Source: Brevipalpus yothersi (Eukaryota > Arthropoda > Arachnida > Trombidiformes > Tenuipalpidae). From it: DNA of 64,000 nucleotides. Position 1 is the first letter of the stretch, and each line of letters begins with the position of its first letter. Position numbers and translations under genes: made by a program. The notes beneath the pieces were generated by a model, which did not search any database, had not been told where the DNA came from, and worked only from the letters and a program-made list of their open reading frames with translations. Positions 36,247-45,161 of this stretch are shown piece after piece. The stretch covers positions 30,916 to 94,915 of the forward strand of contig QZCP01000160.1 in the NCBI GenBank assembly GCA_003956705.1. Reading direction: 5' to 3'.

Positions 36247-36563
36247 ATAGGCTGATGAGAGAAATTTTGATTAGAATTGTAACGAATTTTTTCTGAATGA
36301 CGGTTGTGGGAAAGTTTTCGAATCTTATTTTCTCTTCAATGTATATATAATAAATCTTCAGATCATAGAAGCAAAATTTTCTCAGTTCATAGATATCATC
36401 TTGATCAGTTTTTTCCTCTCTGTGGATGTAATAACCAACCTATTCACGACATTCGATTTGGTATTTCAAAGCGAATTACAGAAAGGTTGAGGAATTAACG
36501 ATTTCATCAGCCTCAAAGTAAAAGAAATATTCTGATAGTCATGAGAAAAAAATATCACAATCA

Positions 36564-36666
36564 ACCTGAGCCTGATGATGATGATCCCGATGCTGTGATT
36601 GAAAAAACGAACTTCGAATATGTTGATGGAGTGCTAGACAAGCTCATGGCTGATAAAAAGACATGA
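36564..36666 (+). pseudogene. Duplicated 3'-terminal fragment of the GMC oxidoreductase
   Basis: About 34 codons corresponding to the acidic tail and last residues of the GMC protein (PEPDDDDPDAVIEKTNFEYV, then DGVLDKLMADKKT and a stop) recur downstream without the rest of the gene. The frame is still open, with a few substitutions and a six-base deletion against 34794-34908. No start codon or promoter precedes it, so it is a by-product of the tandem duplication. Confidence 0.85.
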
Positions 36667-37286
36667 GCTCAATCTCTATTCCAACGTTAACATTAGCATA
36701 TTCTGTTGATTGCTTATTTATTTAAGCTGATTACTGTGATCTTGCCAAAGAAACTCTTCATAGCGTCTAAATAAAGCTAACTTCTTTGCAGTCAATTTAG
36801 AATCTCAATCTTCATCATCGTGGAAGCATAGCAATACAGAAAGTTTATTTCGAGAGTTTAAAGTGAGCGATCATTGGGGTATATCTAGAGCTCTTTGGTG
36901 AAATCAAATGGCCATCAAGACAGGAAACGATTCAAAAAGTTGAAGACAGCTCAAAATTCTTCCTATTCAACTCACCATAAGACTTCTCCAGGCAAAGACT
37001 GGGAGAATCTTTCAATAGTTTGACAGTTGTTAAGGGCTGGCTTAAAGAGAGTTTCCAATAGCCAATACTGGACTTGGCCCACTTGAGATAGCCTCGAGCC
37101 AATAGGTTTCTTTTTCTGTCATCTTTTAAGTTTCTATGGCACTTGACTGAGACTTATTTGTTACCAAAATTTCTACCACTAAGGAGAAAAAAGGTTCAAC
37201 AAAATACATATTCCCGATTGATTTGTTGGTGGTACATACTTCTCATTGATAACTTGATTGGAATTTTCTTGAACAAATTTTGTACG

Positions 37287-38006
37287 ATGTATGCTCAGGT
37301 AAGTGATTTTATCATCTCAAATCGATTCAAGTTGCCATCCTCTTATTATTCCCATAGACTATCAAGTCTAATCACCCATTCAGTTGATCATCAGAGCGGC
37401 GCTATTTCTTGCTAAAATGAAATCAGAGTTTTCATGAATTTGTTTTCGCCAAAAATCTCTAATCGTTTCATTTTCCGGGGTCTCTAGTTTGAAACGAAGG
37501 TTTGGAAAGAATTGCCAGAATTTTGTTCTACCATGAAACCAATGGAGGATAATGGTGGTGGGGCACTTTTACATGACAGTAATCACTTGTTTGTGTACGG
37601 AAGCCATATGCGTTATGGAAAAACAGATGAGGCCATAAAACGGACTTGGGAAACAAAATATGACTATTTCAAGAGAAAATATTCCATTTCAAGAATTCCA
37701 AGATTTTTTTTCTTTGATGAACTGGTTCGTCGAGAATTGAGACGCGTCAAATGGTATGATGCTCTCATAAAGGCAAGAGATACGTTTACCGACATTAGTG
37801 ACGAAGTTGACCGATTGATTGGTTCATTTGGCTTTATGCAATGCGTTGAGAAGCCATTTGAGAAAGGGTGGGAAGAATCATTTGTTTTACATTTTTGTGG
37901 AACCCCAGAAACTCAAGAACAAGCTCCTAGAATTTTGAAACGAGCTGCTGAGATACTCGATGGCGACAGAAATATTCCTGAAACACTTGCACAATCATTG
38001 CTATAA
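37287..38006 (+). CDS. Unrecognised small protein, family copy B
   Basis: Tandem paralogue of the gene at 35520. CDS: 37287-37298 joined to 37488-38006, ~176 residues, starting MYAQ|FETKVWKELPEFCSTM. Exon structure, donor and acceptor are conserved with copy A. Most differences are substitutions: ALIKARDTFTDISDEVDRLI against ALIKARDTFTEISEKADRLI; PFEKGWEESF against PFPKGWEKSQ; the central IPRFFFFDELVRRELRRVKW against IPRLPLFKLHVLLAFKSIKW. The frame is intact over the whole length despite clear amino-acid divergence, consistent with a functional, fast-evolving duplicate. Its biochemical role is unknown. Confidence 0.7.
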
Positions 38007-38907
38007 ATACGCTGATGAAAAAGATTTTGATCAGAATTTTAGAAAATTTCTTCTCAATCACAGTTTTGGAAGAGTATTCGAACCTTAATTTTTTGTCCAC
38101 TGGATATATAATAAATCTTCAAATTATAGAAGGAAAAATTCTTTTAGTTCATGGATTCCATCGTGATCAGGTCATTCTTCTCTGTAGATGTAGTAATCAT
38201 CCAATTTATGACATTTGATTTGGCATCTCAAAGTCAACCACAGAAGGGTTGACATATTGGCTCAGCTCATGGGTGCTTTCGTCAGCCTCAAAGTAAAGGT
38301 TTATTCCAATAGTGGTGAGAAAACAATATCACAATCGATCCCAGAAGCTATACTGCACTTATTGTCTAGGGAATCGAGATATTCTGCCCTTAATTCTAAT
38401 TCCAGCTCGTGAAGAGTAAGTTGAATGGAAATGTGAGCCGTTCTTGAGAGATAATCCATTATGGCGAGAAGTTTTAAGCCCCCTTGTCCATGGATACTTC
38501 ATGAGCAATCGAAAAGGGACCCAATTCATCTTCACTGATTGTCTCCTTTCCATTTGTCAGAAGCTGCAAATGAACATAAAGAGAGAAAGAGAGAGAGAGA
38601 GAGAAAAGTTTTTTGCTTTCTGTCTTTGAATATAATATTTAATTCATTAAAGAAACAAATTATAAGTATTTTTTGATTGAAAGTTGAAGAGAAAAAAAGC
38701 TCATCGGCAGTATTTTATATAATTTGTGGAAAAAGTATCCACGTAAACTCTTTAAGTCATAGTTTTTTAGTAGTCTCTTAGTTTTACTTGCCAGTCAAGT
38801 CTGTATGTATGTGTGTGTATGTGGTCCATGGTGATGATGAGAGAAAAATGATGAAGTTTTCCCATCTATAGGAATGAAGATGATGATGAGTATACTTTCG
38901 ATTGGGA
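38007..38907. other. Region between small gene B and the serpin
   Basis: This 901-bp region contains the rest of repeat unit B (to about 38340), a short GA run (38587-38604) and AT-rich sequence leading to the 3' end of the serpin. No gene is supported. Confidence 0.35.
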
Positions 38908-40323
38908 TCACGTTTCATTGGGCCTTCTCACAATACCAATAAACAAAATAATATCAGTAGCTGTATCTCTAATTAAGAAAAGAAACGGTCTATCAACAAC
39001 AAAGCGAGTCGGGAATGCAGGTCTACCCGATCTTGCCATCAATATTGCAGTAGCTGCGGCTGCTTCAGTTCCTTCTTCGTCTACCGATATAAAAACTTTA
39101 TGGACGACTGAGTTCACTGTTACACCATGACTGGTAATGGTGGGATTGACGGTGGTATTTCCATCTTTACTCTTACTAACGGACATGGTTGGATCGGCAA
39201 CAAAACCAGATAGATCTGAAAAACGTGGGTCAAAAAGTTTCTTGACACCCATTGAGTATAAGGGGCCAGCAAGTTCAAACTCTTGTTCAGCCTTAAATTT
39301 AGGTATAACAACTGATATTTCATCATCATACATGTTTCCCATCACTTCAGCAAGATGGGTTGGCTCCAACTTTCGGACGAGTGAATCAATACCCTTACTG
39401 GCATCGGGTAGAAGAATAAGTAAAGAATAAGTGACCTGGTTTGCGTATGGTAGCTCTAACAAGGTCGCTCCAAGAGTTTCAGAAACACCATACATTAGAT
39501 TCGCCGTCATCTTCATGTAGGGCACTTGGACGGTTTCAGTCGGAGAAACGTGAAATGATCCCATTTCGGTTTGAGATGAATCAAATTGATGTTGCCATTT
39601 TGAATGGAAATACAATGCGTTCGCAATCACAATAGTTGTCCATTGAGTTATACCACCAACTGGTATCAGATCTTTAATTTTATTACGTGTTTCACCCTCA
39701 ACCCAGGCATTGATCTTTTTTCGCGCTTTACCAGGATCATTGGCAAATCCCATGGGTTGCACCTCTTCGCCGAAATATTGCTTCATACAATCGGTTAGCG
39801 GCAGATTGTCGTTGATAAAAATTTTATTGGCAAATGAGCAAGGTTGACTTTTTGATTGACCTTTGGCCATCGAAACATTGGCTTTCACTTTGTACCACAA
39901 TCGGAGACCTTGATAAGATATTCCCACTGCATGCTTGGGCATATTATTAGCACCCAGTACACTTCGAAGCTCTTTACTGGTCTCACCTCTGGCACCCATA
40001 TAAGTGACCAGTAGAGCGGACCAAATGCTGAATGGACTCAATATCAACCCTTTGGAGGAATCTTTGGATTCAAAATTGTGGAGTGATCGTAATATTTCGA
40101 TGGAAAATCTTTTTAATCCGGTTAAAAGTGCTCGAGAATACTCGGCAGGATTCTCAGGCATCCGTTTGAGAGACACTTCATTGTCCATGTCGATACATTT
40201 TTCGAAAAATAGCTTGTTTGAAGTAACATTTTTGCCCACAACGGTCAAGTCAAACCGAAGAAGAATAACTGATAATACTACTATCGTTTTAAATGAATTC
40301 ATTGAAATCCAAATGATCAACAT
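38908..40323 (-). CDS. Secreted inhibitory serpin
   Basis: Serpins trap serine (or cysteine) proteases by a cleaved reactive-centre loop. The CDS is one exon, 471 residues from ATG 40323; a second in-frame Met (MNSFKTIVVLSVILLRFDL) lies seven codons downstream and heads the same signal peptide. Serpin landmarks are in order: FSIEILRSLHN, GLILSPFSIWSALLVTYMGA, SFANKIFINDNLPLTDC, INAWVEGETRNKIKDLI, TIVIANALYFHSKWQHQFD, YSLLILLPD, VVHKVFISVDEEGTEAAAAT and RPFLFLIRD. The hinge EEGTEAAAAT is that of an inhibitory serpin. Counting from the hinge, P1 falls at or next to Arg (AILMA-R-SGRP), so a trypsin-like target is likely. The N-terminal extension before the fold (~50 residues) and an insert with KSKDGNTTVNP before strand s5A are unusual. 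A TATA box sits upstream. Confidence 0.9.
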   Translation of the reverse strand: MLIIWISMNSFKTIVVLSVILLRFDLTVVGKNVTSNKLFFEKCIDMDNEVSLKRMPENPAEYSRALLTGLKRFSIEILRSLHNFESKDSSKGLILSPFSIWSALLVTYMGARGETSKELRSVLGANNMPKHAVGISYQGLRLWYKVKANVSMAKGQSKSQPCSFANKIFINDNLPLTDCMKQYFGEEVQPMGFANDPGKARKKINAWVEGETRNKIKDLIPVGGITQWTTIVIANALYFHSKWQHQFDSSQTEMGSFHVSPTETVQVPYMKMTANLMYGVSETLGATLLELPYANQVTYSLLILLPDASKGIDSLVRKLEPTHLAEVMGNMYDDEISVVIPKFKAEQEFELAGPLYSMGVKKLFDPRFSDLSGFVADPTMSVSKSKDGNTTVNPTITSHGVTVNSVVHKVFISVDEEGTEAAAATAILMARSGRPAFPTRFVVDRPFLFLIRDTATDIILFIGIVRRPNET

Positions 40324-40370
40324 CAACAAACGGCAAAACTTTTCTTCTCTGCAACACGAGAGTGGAAAAA

Positions 40371-40379
40371 CTTTTTATA
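40371..40379 (-). promoter_or_regulatory. TATA box of the serpin gene
   Basis: On the minus strand TATAAAAAG lies ~48 bp upstream of ATG 40323. Transcription would then begin about 20-25 nt before the start codon, giving a very short 5' UTR. Confidence 0.55.
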
Positions 40380-41738
40380 CTATTTATATTTTTCCCGATA
40401 AAATGCCCAGAATACAGCAAATGAATACATTCGACATCAAAATCATCTTCAGCGCCAGTTCTCAGACCATCAGATCACTTGTGCCATCTACTGTAACTAT
40501 AGCCAATCCATAGGTCAGAACTTTTCAGATAAAAAATCGTGCTAATTAGTTTTTGGAACGTTAAATTGATAGTCTGAACGAAGAATGCAGGGTGCATTCT
40601 TTGACCATTCGTCAGTTCCCATGGTTTGTGGGTCCTGGATTTTCGGGCCCATATGATGGAAAAAATGGTCATCTTACATGATAAAATTTGATCTTGGTAG
40701 GTGAAATCTAAGGGTTTTGTAGGGAAAAATCCCGAAAACGAATGGTACTCAGAGAAAGTGTTCGCCTTTCGAAAACCGAATCACGTATTATAGTGAATAT
40801 GTGGCGGCTTTACATCATGATATGTTTTGCAATTTTCTAAAGAGAGCGATTCGGGTCTTGTTTCCGTATAAAATCAACGTGGCTAACGATTGAATGGATT
40901 CCAGGGAGCAAAGAGATCGTCGTTATACAGGATTTCTGCTACAAATGGATTTTATGTCTCAGATTAACCTAGAAAGGCGATAGTGTAGCTCGAATGAAAT
41001 GACTAGATAAGCGATAGTGAATTAATTGAGAAAAAGAGGAATTTTCAACCATAAAGAAGGTTTTCTCCGATTGAATGGCATATACATATATATGTATATT
41101 GACCTTTGAGCCGTACAGTTGCTGTTTCGTGTACTACTCCTTGATCGATTTGCATCTAAGTGACGCTGATTGCTGGCCATTCCAGTCCCTTGCAATAGAT
41201 CATGACAATAATAATTTCCATTTCTTTTTTGGATTGGGAAAAAAGAGAGGATGGTTCACATCGGAAAGTGAGAGAGAGAGAAGGAAAACTTTATCTTTGA
41301 CCTTCTAGAGCCTGATTTCTGGGAAAACTGAGAAAATAGGAAATCAGGAGGAGTGAAATTGAAATTCCCAGTCATCTATTTTATGCGCTCGTTTTAATCA
41401 TAGGTAGTTGCAATTCTGAAATTGAAGTCTTGTTTCCAGTGCATGTGATCTATGGCATCATCATAAAGATCCGGAATCTTGACCTCTCTGAGCGACCGAG
41501 CTGATACCCAGTTGAGTCACAAAAAAAATTTTCTGAATGCGCTTGATGCTAGATGAGAGGGACTGAGACGAAAAAAACTAGTCAAATCTCGAAATAAATT
41601 TGAAAAATAATTTTCAAGTGATTCTCCTACTCCAAATAACGAGTAAATTTGAAGTTTCTATAGTTCAGAACTTTTTTGTATCGAAAAAAAGTTTCCCAAC
41701 TCCTCAAACTACTATCGCAGATGGCGCTGTTAAAAGGG
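40380..41738. other. Intergenic region between the serpin and the SPF45 unit
   Basis: This ~1.36-kb stretch has no supported gene. Open frames such as that at 41075-41308 have no signal, similarity or splice context. It separates two divergent TATA-containing promoters. Confidence 0.35.
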
Positions 41739-41746
41739 TATATAAG
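41739..41746 (+). promoter_or_regulatory. TATA box and pyrimidine-rich start of the SPF45/snoRNA host unit
   Basis: TATATAAG at 41739-41746 is followed by CTTTCC at 41761-41766. A transcript starting at that C would begin with a short pyrimidine tract, as 5'-TOP mRNAs and many snoRNA host genes do. The start site is inferred. Confidence 0.5.
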
Positions 41747-41990
41747 CTCAAAAAAGCATGCTTTCCGGAAACGGAACATCATTTGATGTCCATGCCGTTT
41801 AATGAGAATGTTGTTGATTAATCAATTTGATTAATTTAATTCTATCCATTCTATCATCGGTTCCTTTTTCTATTGGGGTTAGTATATTTAATTTGATTGC
41901 TATTTTGTCAGTTAAACGTGTTATGATGACAACGATGACGAGTATGAATCGTGAACATGATTGTCAACGAGTCTGCTTTCATTTTCTCAT

Positions 41991-42069
41991 GTTTTATGAT
42001 GAAAATGTTGGCTTCGTTTGACACTGTTCACGAGTTCGATTGATTACTAGAGGCATTTGCCTGATGAAT
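41991..42069 (+). ncRNA. Box C/D snoRNA candidate, SNORD46-like, in the SPF45 5' intron
   Basis: Box C ATGATGA at 41996-42002 and box D CTGA at 42061-42064 lie in an intron of about 41878-42131, with box D 67 nt from the 3' splice site. The guide before box D (GAGGCATTTGC) is complementary to 28S-like CAAATGCCTC. The D+5 rule points to an A in CCAAATG, the site assigned to SNORD46/snR63 as I recall it. Confidence 0.65.
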
Positions 42070-42172
42070 AGTGGTTGAAATGGTACCTTGTATTGTCTCT
42101 AGATGGTCATTATTTTCTTATCTCATTTCAGGACAACCATGTGGGCCTACAAATGGTGCTGTCTGCTACTTG

Positions 42173-42394
42173 GTAGAAGATCGCTCTTTTTCTCTCATGG
42201 TATGTATTCTCCATGCATCATGTTATCTTTGTATTTATTCGGTGCAGGCTCAGCTACTCGGAGCTTTTATTCAGGGCTCGGTGTCGTTTCCTATCCTGCT
42301 AGACTAAGCTGATGCTAAGTTATGATGCTATATCTCTTACCAATTATTGTTACGAGATACGAATCTAACTAACACTTCCTCCACTCCTTTCTAG
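42173..42394 (+). other. Second SPF45 5' UTR intron, possibly with an H/ACA-like structure
   Basis: A 41-nt non-coding exon (42132-42172) precedes this intron. No box C/D pair fits. A potential stem (TATCTC near 42331 with GAGATA near 42354) is followed after ~15 nt by ACA (42372-42374), the geometry of an H/ACA 3' hairpin. Evidence is weak. Confidence 0.25.
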
Positions 42395-42447
42395 GTCAAT
42401 TGGTGAGGTGCTGACTCTAGTCCACGTGTTTTTCCCACAGTCAACCA

Positions 42448-43415
42448 TGTCTCTCCTGGGTGGAGACTGGAATGTTAACAAAGAATATGATCCTCATTTA
42501 CCTAATGACTATGAGAAGGAGCGCAAAGAACTATCCTCTCGTGCAAAATTGGCCACCACAATTTTACCTCCAGCTGCATCTTCTCTTCTTCCTCGATCTT
42601 TGGTTGGGGCTTACAGCGATGATGAAGATGATGGCGATTTTCCTGCCATCAAAACTCCAACGCCAGTCTCACGTGGAGCAGCTATAGCCCCTCCACCATC
42701 CTTGGTGGAACCCAACACAAGGAGCTCTGAATCATCATCATTTGAACAGCCTTCGAGTCTGATTCAACCTCCAACTTCAGCCAGCAAAGGTTCTGTAGCT
42801 GCTAAAATCATGGCCAGAATGGGCTACAAAGAGGGTCAAGGCTTGGGCAAAGGTGAACAAGGAATCGCAAGGGCTCTGGAGGTCGAAAAAACCAGCAAGC
42901 GTGGTGGAAAGATTGTTCTAGGTGATGTGTCCCAACCGATCGCAGCCATGCCTCTTGCACCTCTTGCATCTTCTCTTTATTCTGGTCTCGATGCTCCACT
43001 GCCGCAACCATCAACTGTCCCTACTCCTCCTAGTCAGCCAACACCACCTTTGGCCTCAACTGCTGCGGCTGCCGCTGCTGCTGCACAGAAAGCTCAATCG
43101 ATTGTAGATTTGATGAGAAACCCAACTAAAGTCATCTTACTACGCAATATGGTGGGTCCTGGTGAAGTCGATGATGACTTGGAGCCAGAAGTGAAAGAGG
43201 AGTGCTCCAAATACGGAGAGGTGGCACGTTGTTTGATTTATGAGATACCTAAGGCCAGTCCAGAGGAAGCAGTCAGAATATTCGTCGAATTCAAGCGTGT
43301 TGAAGCTGCCATCAAGGCTGTTGTTGATCTCAATGGACGGTATTTCGGTGGAAGAGTCGTTAAGATTAGTTTCTATGATGTAGACAAATTCAAGAAACTC
43401 CAGCTCAATGATTGA
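42448..43415 (+). CDS. SPF45: Splicing factor 45 (SPF45/RBM17)
   Basis: SPF45 is a U2-snRNP-associated factor that binds SF1/SF3B1/U2AF65 through a UHM and helps second-step 3' splice-site choice (Sxl exon 3 in flies, short introns in human). The CDS is intronless, 322 residues from ATG 42448 (MSLLGGDWN, good context TCAACCATG). EYDPHLPNDYEKERKEL and GAAIAPPPSLVE match the conserved N-terminal region, though the part before it is shorter than in human. The G-patch is KIMARMGYKEGQGLGKGEQG then IARALEVEKTSKRGGKI. The C-terminal UHM/RRM starts TKVILLRNMVGPGEVDDDLE and ends AIKAVVDLNGRYFGGRVVKI, keeping the RYF motif that binds ULM ligands. It is flanked by non-coding exons on both sides: 5' UTR introns, and a consensus donor (CAAG|GTGAGT, 43429) only 13 nt after the stop codon, leading into the snoRNA-host exons. 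Confidence 0.93.
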
Positions 43416-43428
43416 TACACTTTTCAAG

Positions 43429-43864
43429 GTGAGTTCCTCATCTGGTCAAAATATTTCTGCTGCTTACGCATTTAACTCTCATTGCGTTAACTTAAAACAG
43501 TGTAACGTAAAGCATACTATAATGCAATAGTGAAAGTCTCCGCTTAAACGCAGGTTTCACTAGATAATGATGATATTTGTGCCAGGGCGGTTGTAACAAG
43601 TGATTTTTGTCTTCAATTCAGATGAATGTGATGAATTTTATCCGACGATCTCAATCTATATCAACTCATTAAGGTGAGTAGAAAGTAATTCGTTTATTTG
43701 ATTAAGCAAAACTCGAGATTTTCTGGAACTCGTTTCAGATTTTCATGCCGATTCCTGTTCATTTCCAGGAAAGGCCATGAGTGTTGCAAGAACAATTAGT
43801 TATTTCCACTCCTTGTTTCTCTTCATGAATCGAAGGATACTAAGGATTTCTTACAAATTTTTCA
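43429..43864 (+). other. First two introns downstream of SPF45, possible H/ACA snoRNAs
   Basis: Two introns (43429-43621 and about 43674-43865) flank a 52-nt exon (43622-43673). Neither has a C/D pair at the usual spacing. In the second, TTCCTG (43752) can pair with CAGGAA (43766) inside an ATGCC/GGCCAT outer stem, followed by ACA at 43792-43794. The first contains TTACGCA pairing with TGCGTTAA (43464-43491). These could be H/ACA RNAs; no folding was run. Confidence 0.3.
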
Positions 43865-43964
43865 GGTTTACTTGATTGTGGCCCATTCCCGTTATCATGT
43901 CTGGATGATAGTCCGTACCACAGGTAAGCCTAACCAAACATTTCAATAGCTTTTCTGTTTTTCT

Positions 43965-44035
43965 CGCCGATGATGTTAAACTTAGGACACCTCTTGAATG
44001 AAGTGATGACAACCATTACTAGCCAACTGATTATT
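43965..44035 (+). ncRNA. Box C/D snoRNA candidate 1 of the 3' cluster, target unknown
   Basis: Box C ATGATGT (43970-43976), internal C' GTGATGA (44003-44009) and box D CTGA (44027-44030) lie in intron 43924-44101, D box 71 nt from the 3' splice site. The D guide is ACCATTACTAGCCAA. The D'-side CACCTCTTGAATGA is shared with the last snoRNA (46274). I recognise no rRNA target. Confidence 0.55.
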
Positions 44036-44195
44036 CCGAAAATTAACTCAACCATTGTTTCTGAACAATTTCTAAATTGAGTTTTTTTGTTTCTCCATCA
44101 GGTGGACCTCAAATCTCTTACCAATCTTACCAACCAACCATCTTATGTAGGGCTAATGCAAGGTAATGTCTTTGTCCTGCCTGAAGATTGATCAA

Positions 44196-44287
44196 ATCTC
44201 ATGATGAAAATTTGTTAGGGACATATGAATCAAGTGTTAACATGCCGTTTACCCTATATGATTATGAAATTTCTTCAACTGATCACA
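44196..44287 (+). ncRNA. Box C/D snoRNA, double guide for adjacent 28S sites
   Basis: Box C ATGATGA (44201-44207) and box D CTGA (44279-44282) lie in intron 44163-44358, D box 76 nt from the 3' splice site. The D guide AATTTCTTCAA complements 28S TTGAAGAAATT (TGAAGAAATTC in the sequence I recall). An internal GCCGTTTACCC complements GGGTAAACGGC, ~20 nt farther along the same 28S helix region. Two hits in one short rRNA segment make this a convincing guide. Confidence 0.72.
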
Positions 44288-44433
44288 AAAGGATTCCGAA
44301 AATTTAGTTTTTGTTTGCATCGCTCGACTAACGTTTCTTTTTCTTTTCCTTTCTCCAGATTATGAAACTCCTATCGAGTTCCTCCTGGCTCTATCTTGTA
44401 AGTTTCTTATTTGCTCGGTAAAACTTCCCTTGT

Positions 44434-44504
44434 TTTCTGTGATGAGAAATCATGCACCACGCTGATCCAAGAGGATGAATCAATACAGACCTGTTCTGAA
44501 CATC
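44434..44504 (+). ncRNA. SNORD25: SNORD25 (U25)-like box C/D snoRNA, copy a
   Basis: Box C GTGATGA (44439-44445), D' CTGA (44462-44465), C' AGGATGA (44472-44478) and D CTGA (44496-44499) are all canonical. The D guide ACAGACCTGTT matches the U25 guide; D+5 points to G in 18S AACAGGTCTGT, the human G1490 site. The D' guide CATGCACCAC complements 18S GTGGTGCATG. The RNA lies 67 nt from the 3' splice site, and TGTT/AACA can close a terminal stem. Confidence 0.88.
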
Positions 44505-44671
44505 TAATCATACCCTACCTTTCCCTTACAACTTCCTAGTTGACTAATTTTTCTTTTCGTTTGCAGATTCGATGTCTTCTATGACTACCTCACAATATGC
44601 TAATAGAGTTTCCCAGAAAGAATGTCTGCTTGATCAAGTAAGTTATCTGTTTTATTCCTGAATTCTTTCAC

Positions 44672-44742
44672 TTTCTATGATGAGAAATCATGCACCACGC
44701 TGATAAAAAACGATGAGTTTCTACAGACCTGTCCTGAACTCA
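44672..44742 (+). ncRNA. SNORD25: SNORD25 (U25)-like box C/D snoRNA, copy b
   Basis: This is a paralogue of the RNA in the preceding intron: box C ATGATGA (44677-44683), D' CTGA (44700-44703), D CTGA (44734-44737), 66 nt from the 3' splice site. The GAGAAATCATGCACCACGCT block and the ACAGACCTGT guide are identical to copy a, while the spacers differ. This is strong internal evidence that the boxes and guides are under selection. Confidence 0.88.
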
Positions 44743-44887
44743 TCATTTCCCATATCTCGCTAGTTTTTTCTTCTCAGACCTAATGAAATATTGTCTTCCT
44801 CAGATCTAGAGCTCTCAATGGATGCCGAATACGTCAATTCAGTCATCAAATTCTGTAAGTTTTTCAATTCTCATTCTCCCAATTTCT

Positions 44888-44951
44888 ATAGCATGATGAC
44901 TACATAGTTCAAATGACTAGTGATTATTAATTTCGCCCCTATCTGAGGTTT
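44888..44951 (+). ncRNA. Box C/D snoRNA candidate with 28S guide
   Basis: Box C ATGATGA (44893-44899) and box D CTGA (44943-44946) lie in intron 44855-45013, D box 67 nt from the 3' splice site. The D guide TTTCGCCCCTAT complements 28S ATAGGGGCGAAA (12 nt) in the conserved ...GGGGCGAAAGACTAATCG region. D+5 falls on the second G of that run. Confidence 0.78.
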
Positions 44952-45096
44952 TTCTTACCAGTTCATGAAACATCTACCTGAAAACTCTATTAATTGTTTC
45001 TTTCTTATTTCAGATTGTTCCCCTCTCCATATACAAGTGTTTGGGTCTGGACCTAGAAATTTCTGTAAGTTCTATTGTACTTAGCTCCCCGATATT

Positions 45097-45161
45097 TGAT
45101 CATGATGATCTCTCTTTACTGATTTTGTGACGACAAATCGTATTAGCTCTAACTGATCATT
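45097..45161 (+). ncRNA. SNORD45: SNORD45-like box C/D snoRNA (18S A159-type site)
   Basis: Box C ATGATGA (45102-45108), D' CTGA (45119-45122), C' GTGACGA (45127-45133) and D CTGA (45153-45156), 69 nt from the 3' splice site of intron 45065-45225. The D guide GTATTAGCTCTA complements 18S TAGAGCTAATAC. D+5 selects the A of GAGC, equivalent to human A159. Confidence 0.82.

Larger units (their letters stand above)
34790..36559 (+). repeat. Tandem segmental duplication, copy A (includes GMC 3' end and small gene A)
   Basis: This ~1.77-kb unit begins inside the last exon of the GMC gene and runs through small gene A. It repeats at 36560-38340. Matched landmarks: the acidic GMC tail (34794/36564); ATTTAAGCTGATTACTGTGA (34957/36719); ACTTGGCCCACTTGAGATAG followed by CCTCGAGCCAA (35308/37073); the first exon and splice donor of the small gene (35520/37287); its last exon; and CAGCCTCAAAGTAAA near both right ends. 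Divergence is moderate, with several indels. Confidence 0.85.
36560..38340 (+). repeat. Tandem segmental duplication, copy B
   Basis: This is the second copy of the unit at 34790-36559. The A/B junction reads AATATCACAATCAACCTGAG, and the left end of unit A reads AATATACTCAATCAGCCTGA. The unit therefore appears bounded by a short imperfect repeat that may have seeded unequal exchange. The right end shows the same AATATCACAATC motif near 38330. Confidence 0.8.

Noticed and set aside
41075..41308. 77-residue frame between the serpin and SPF45
   Set aside because: No signal, codon structure, similarity or splice sites; AT-rich random open frame.
41932..41938. A second box C (ATGATGA) in the SPF45 5' intron
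   Set aside because: No CTGA follows before the box C at 41996, so a second snoRNA there lacks a box D.
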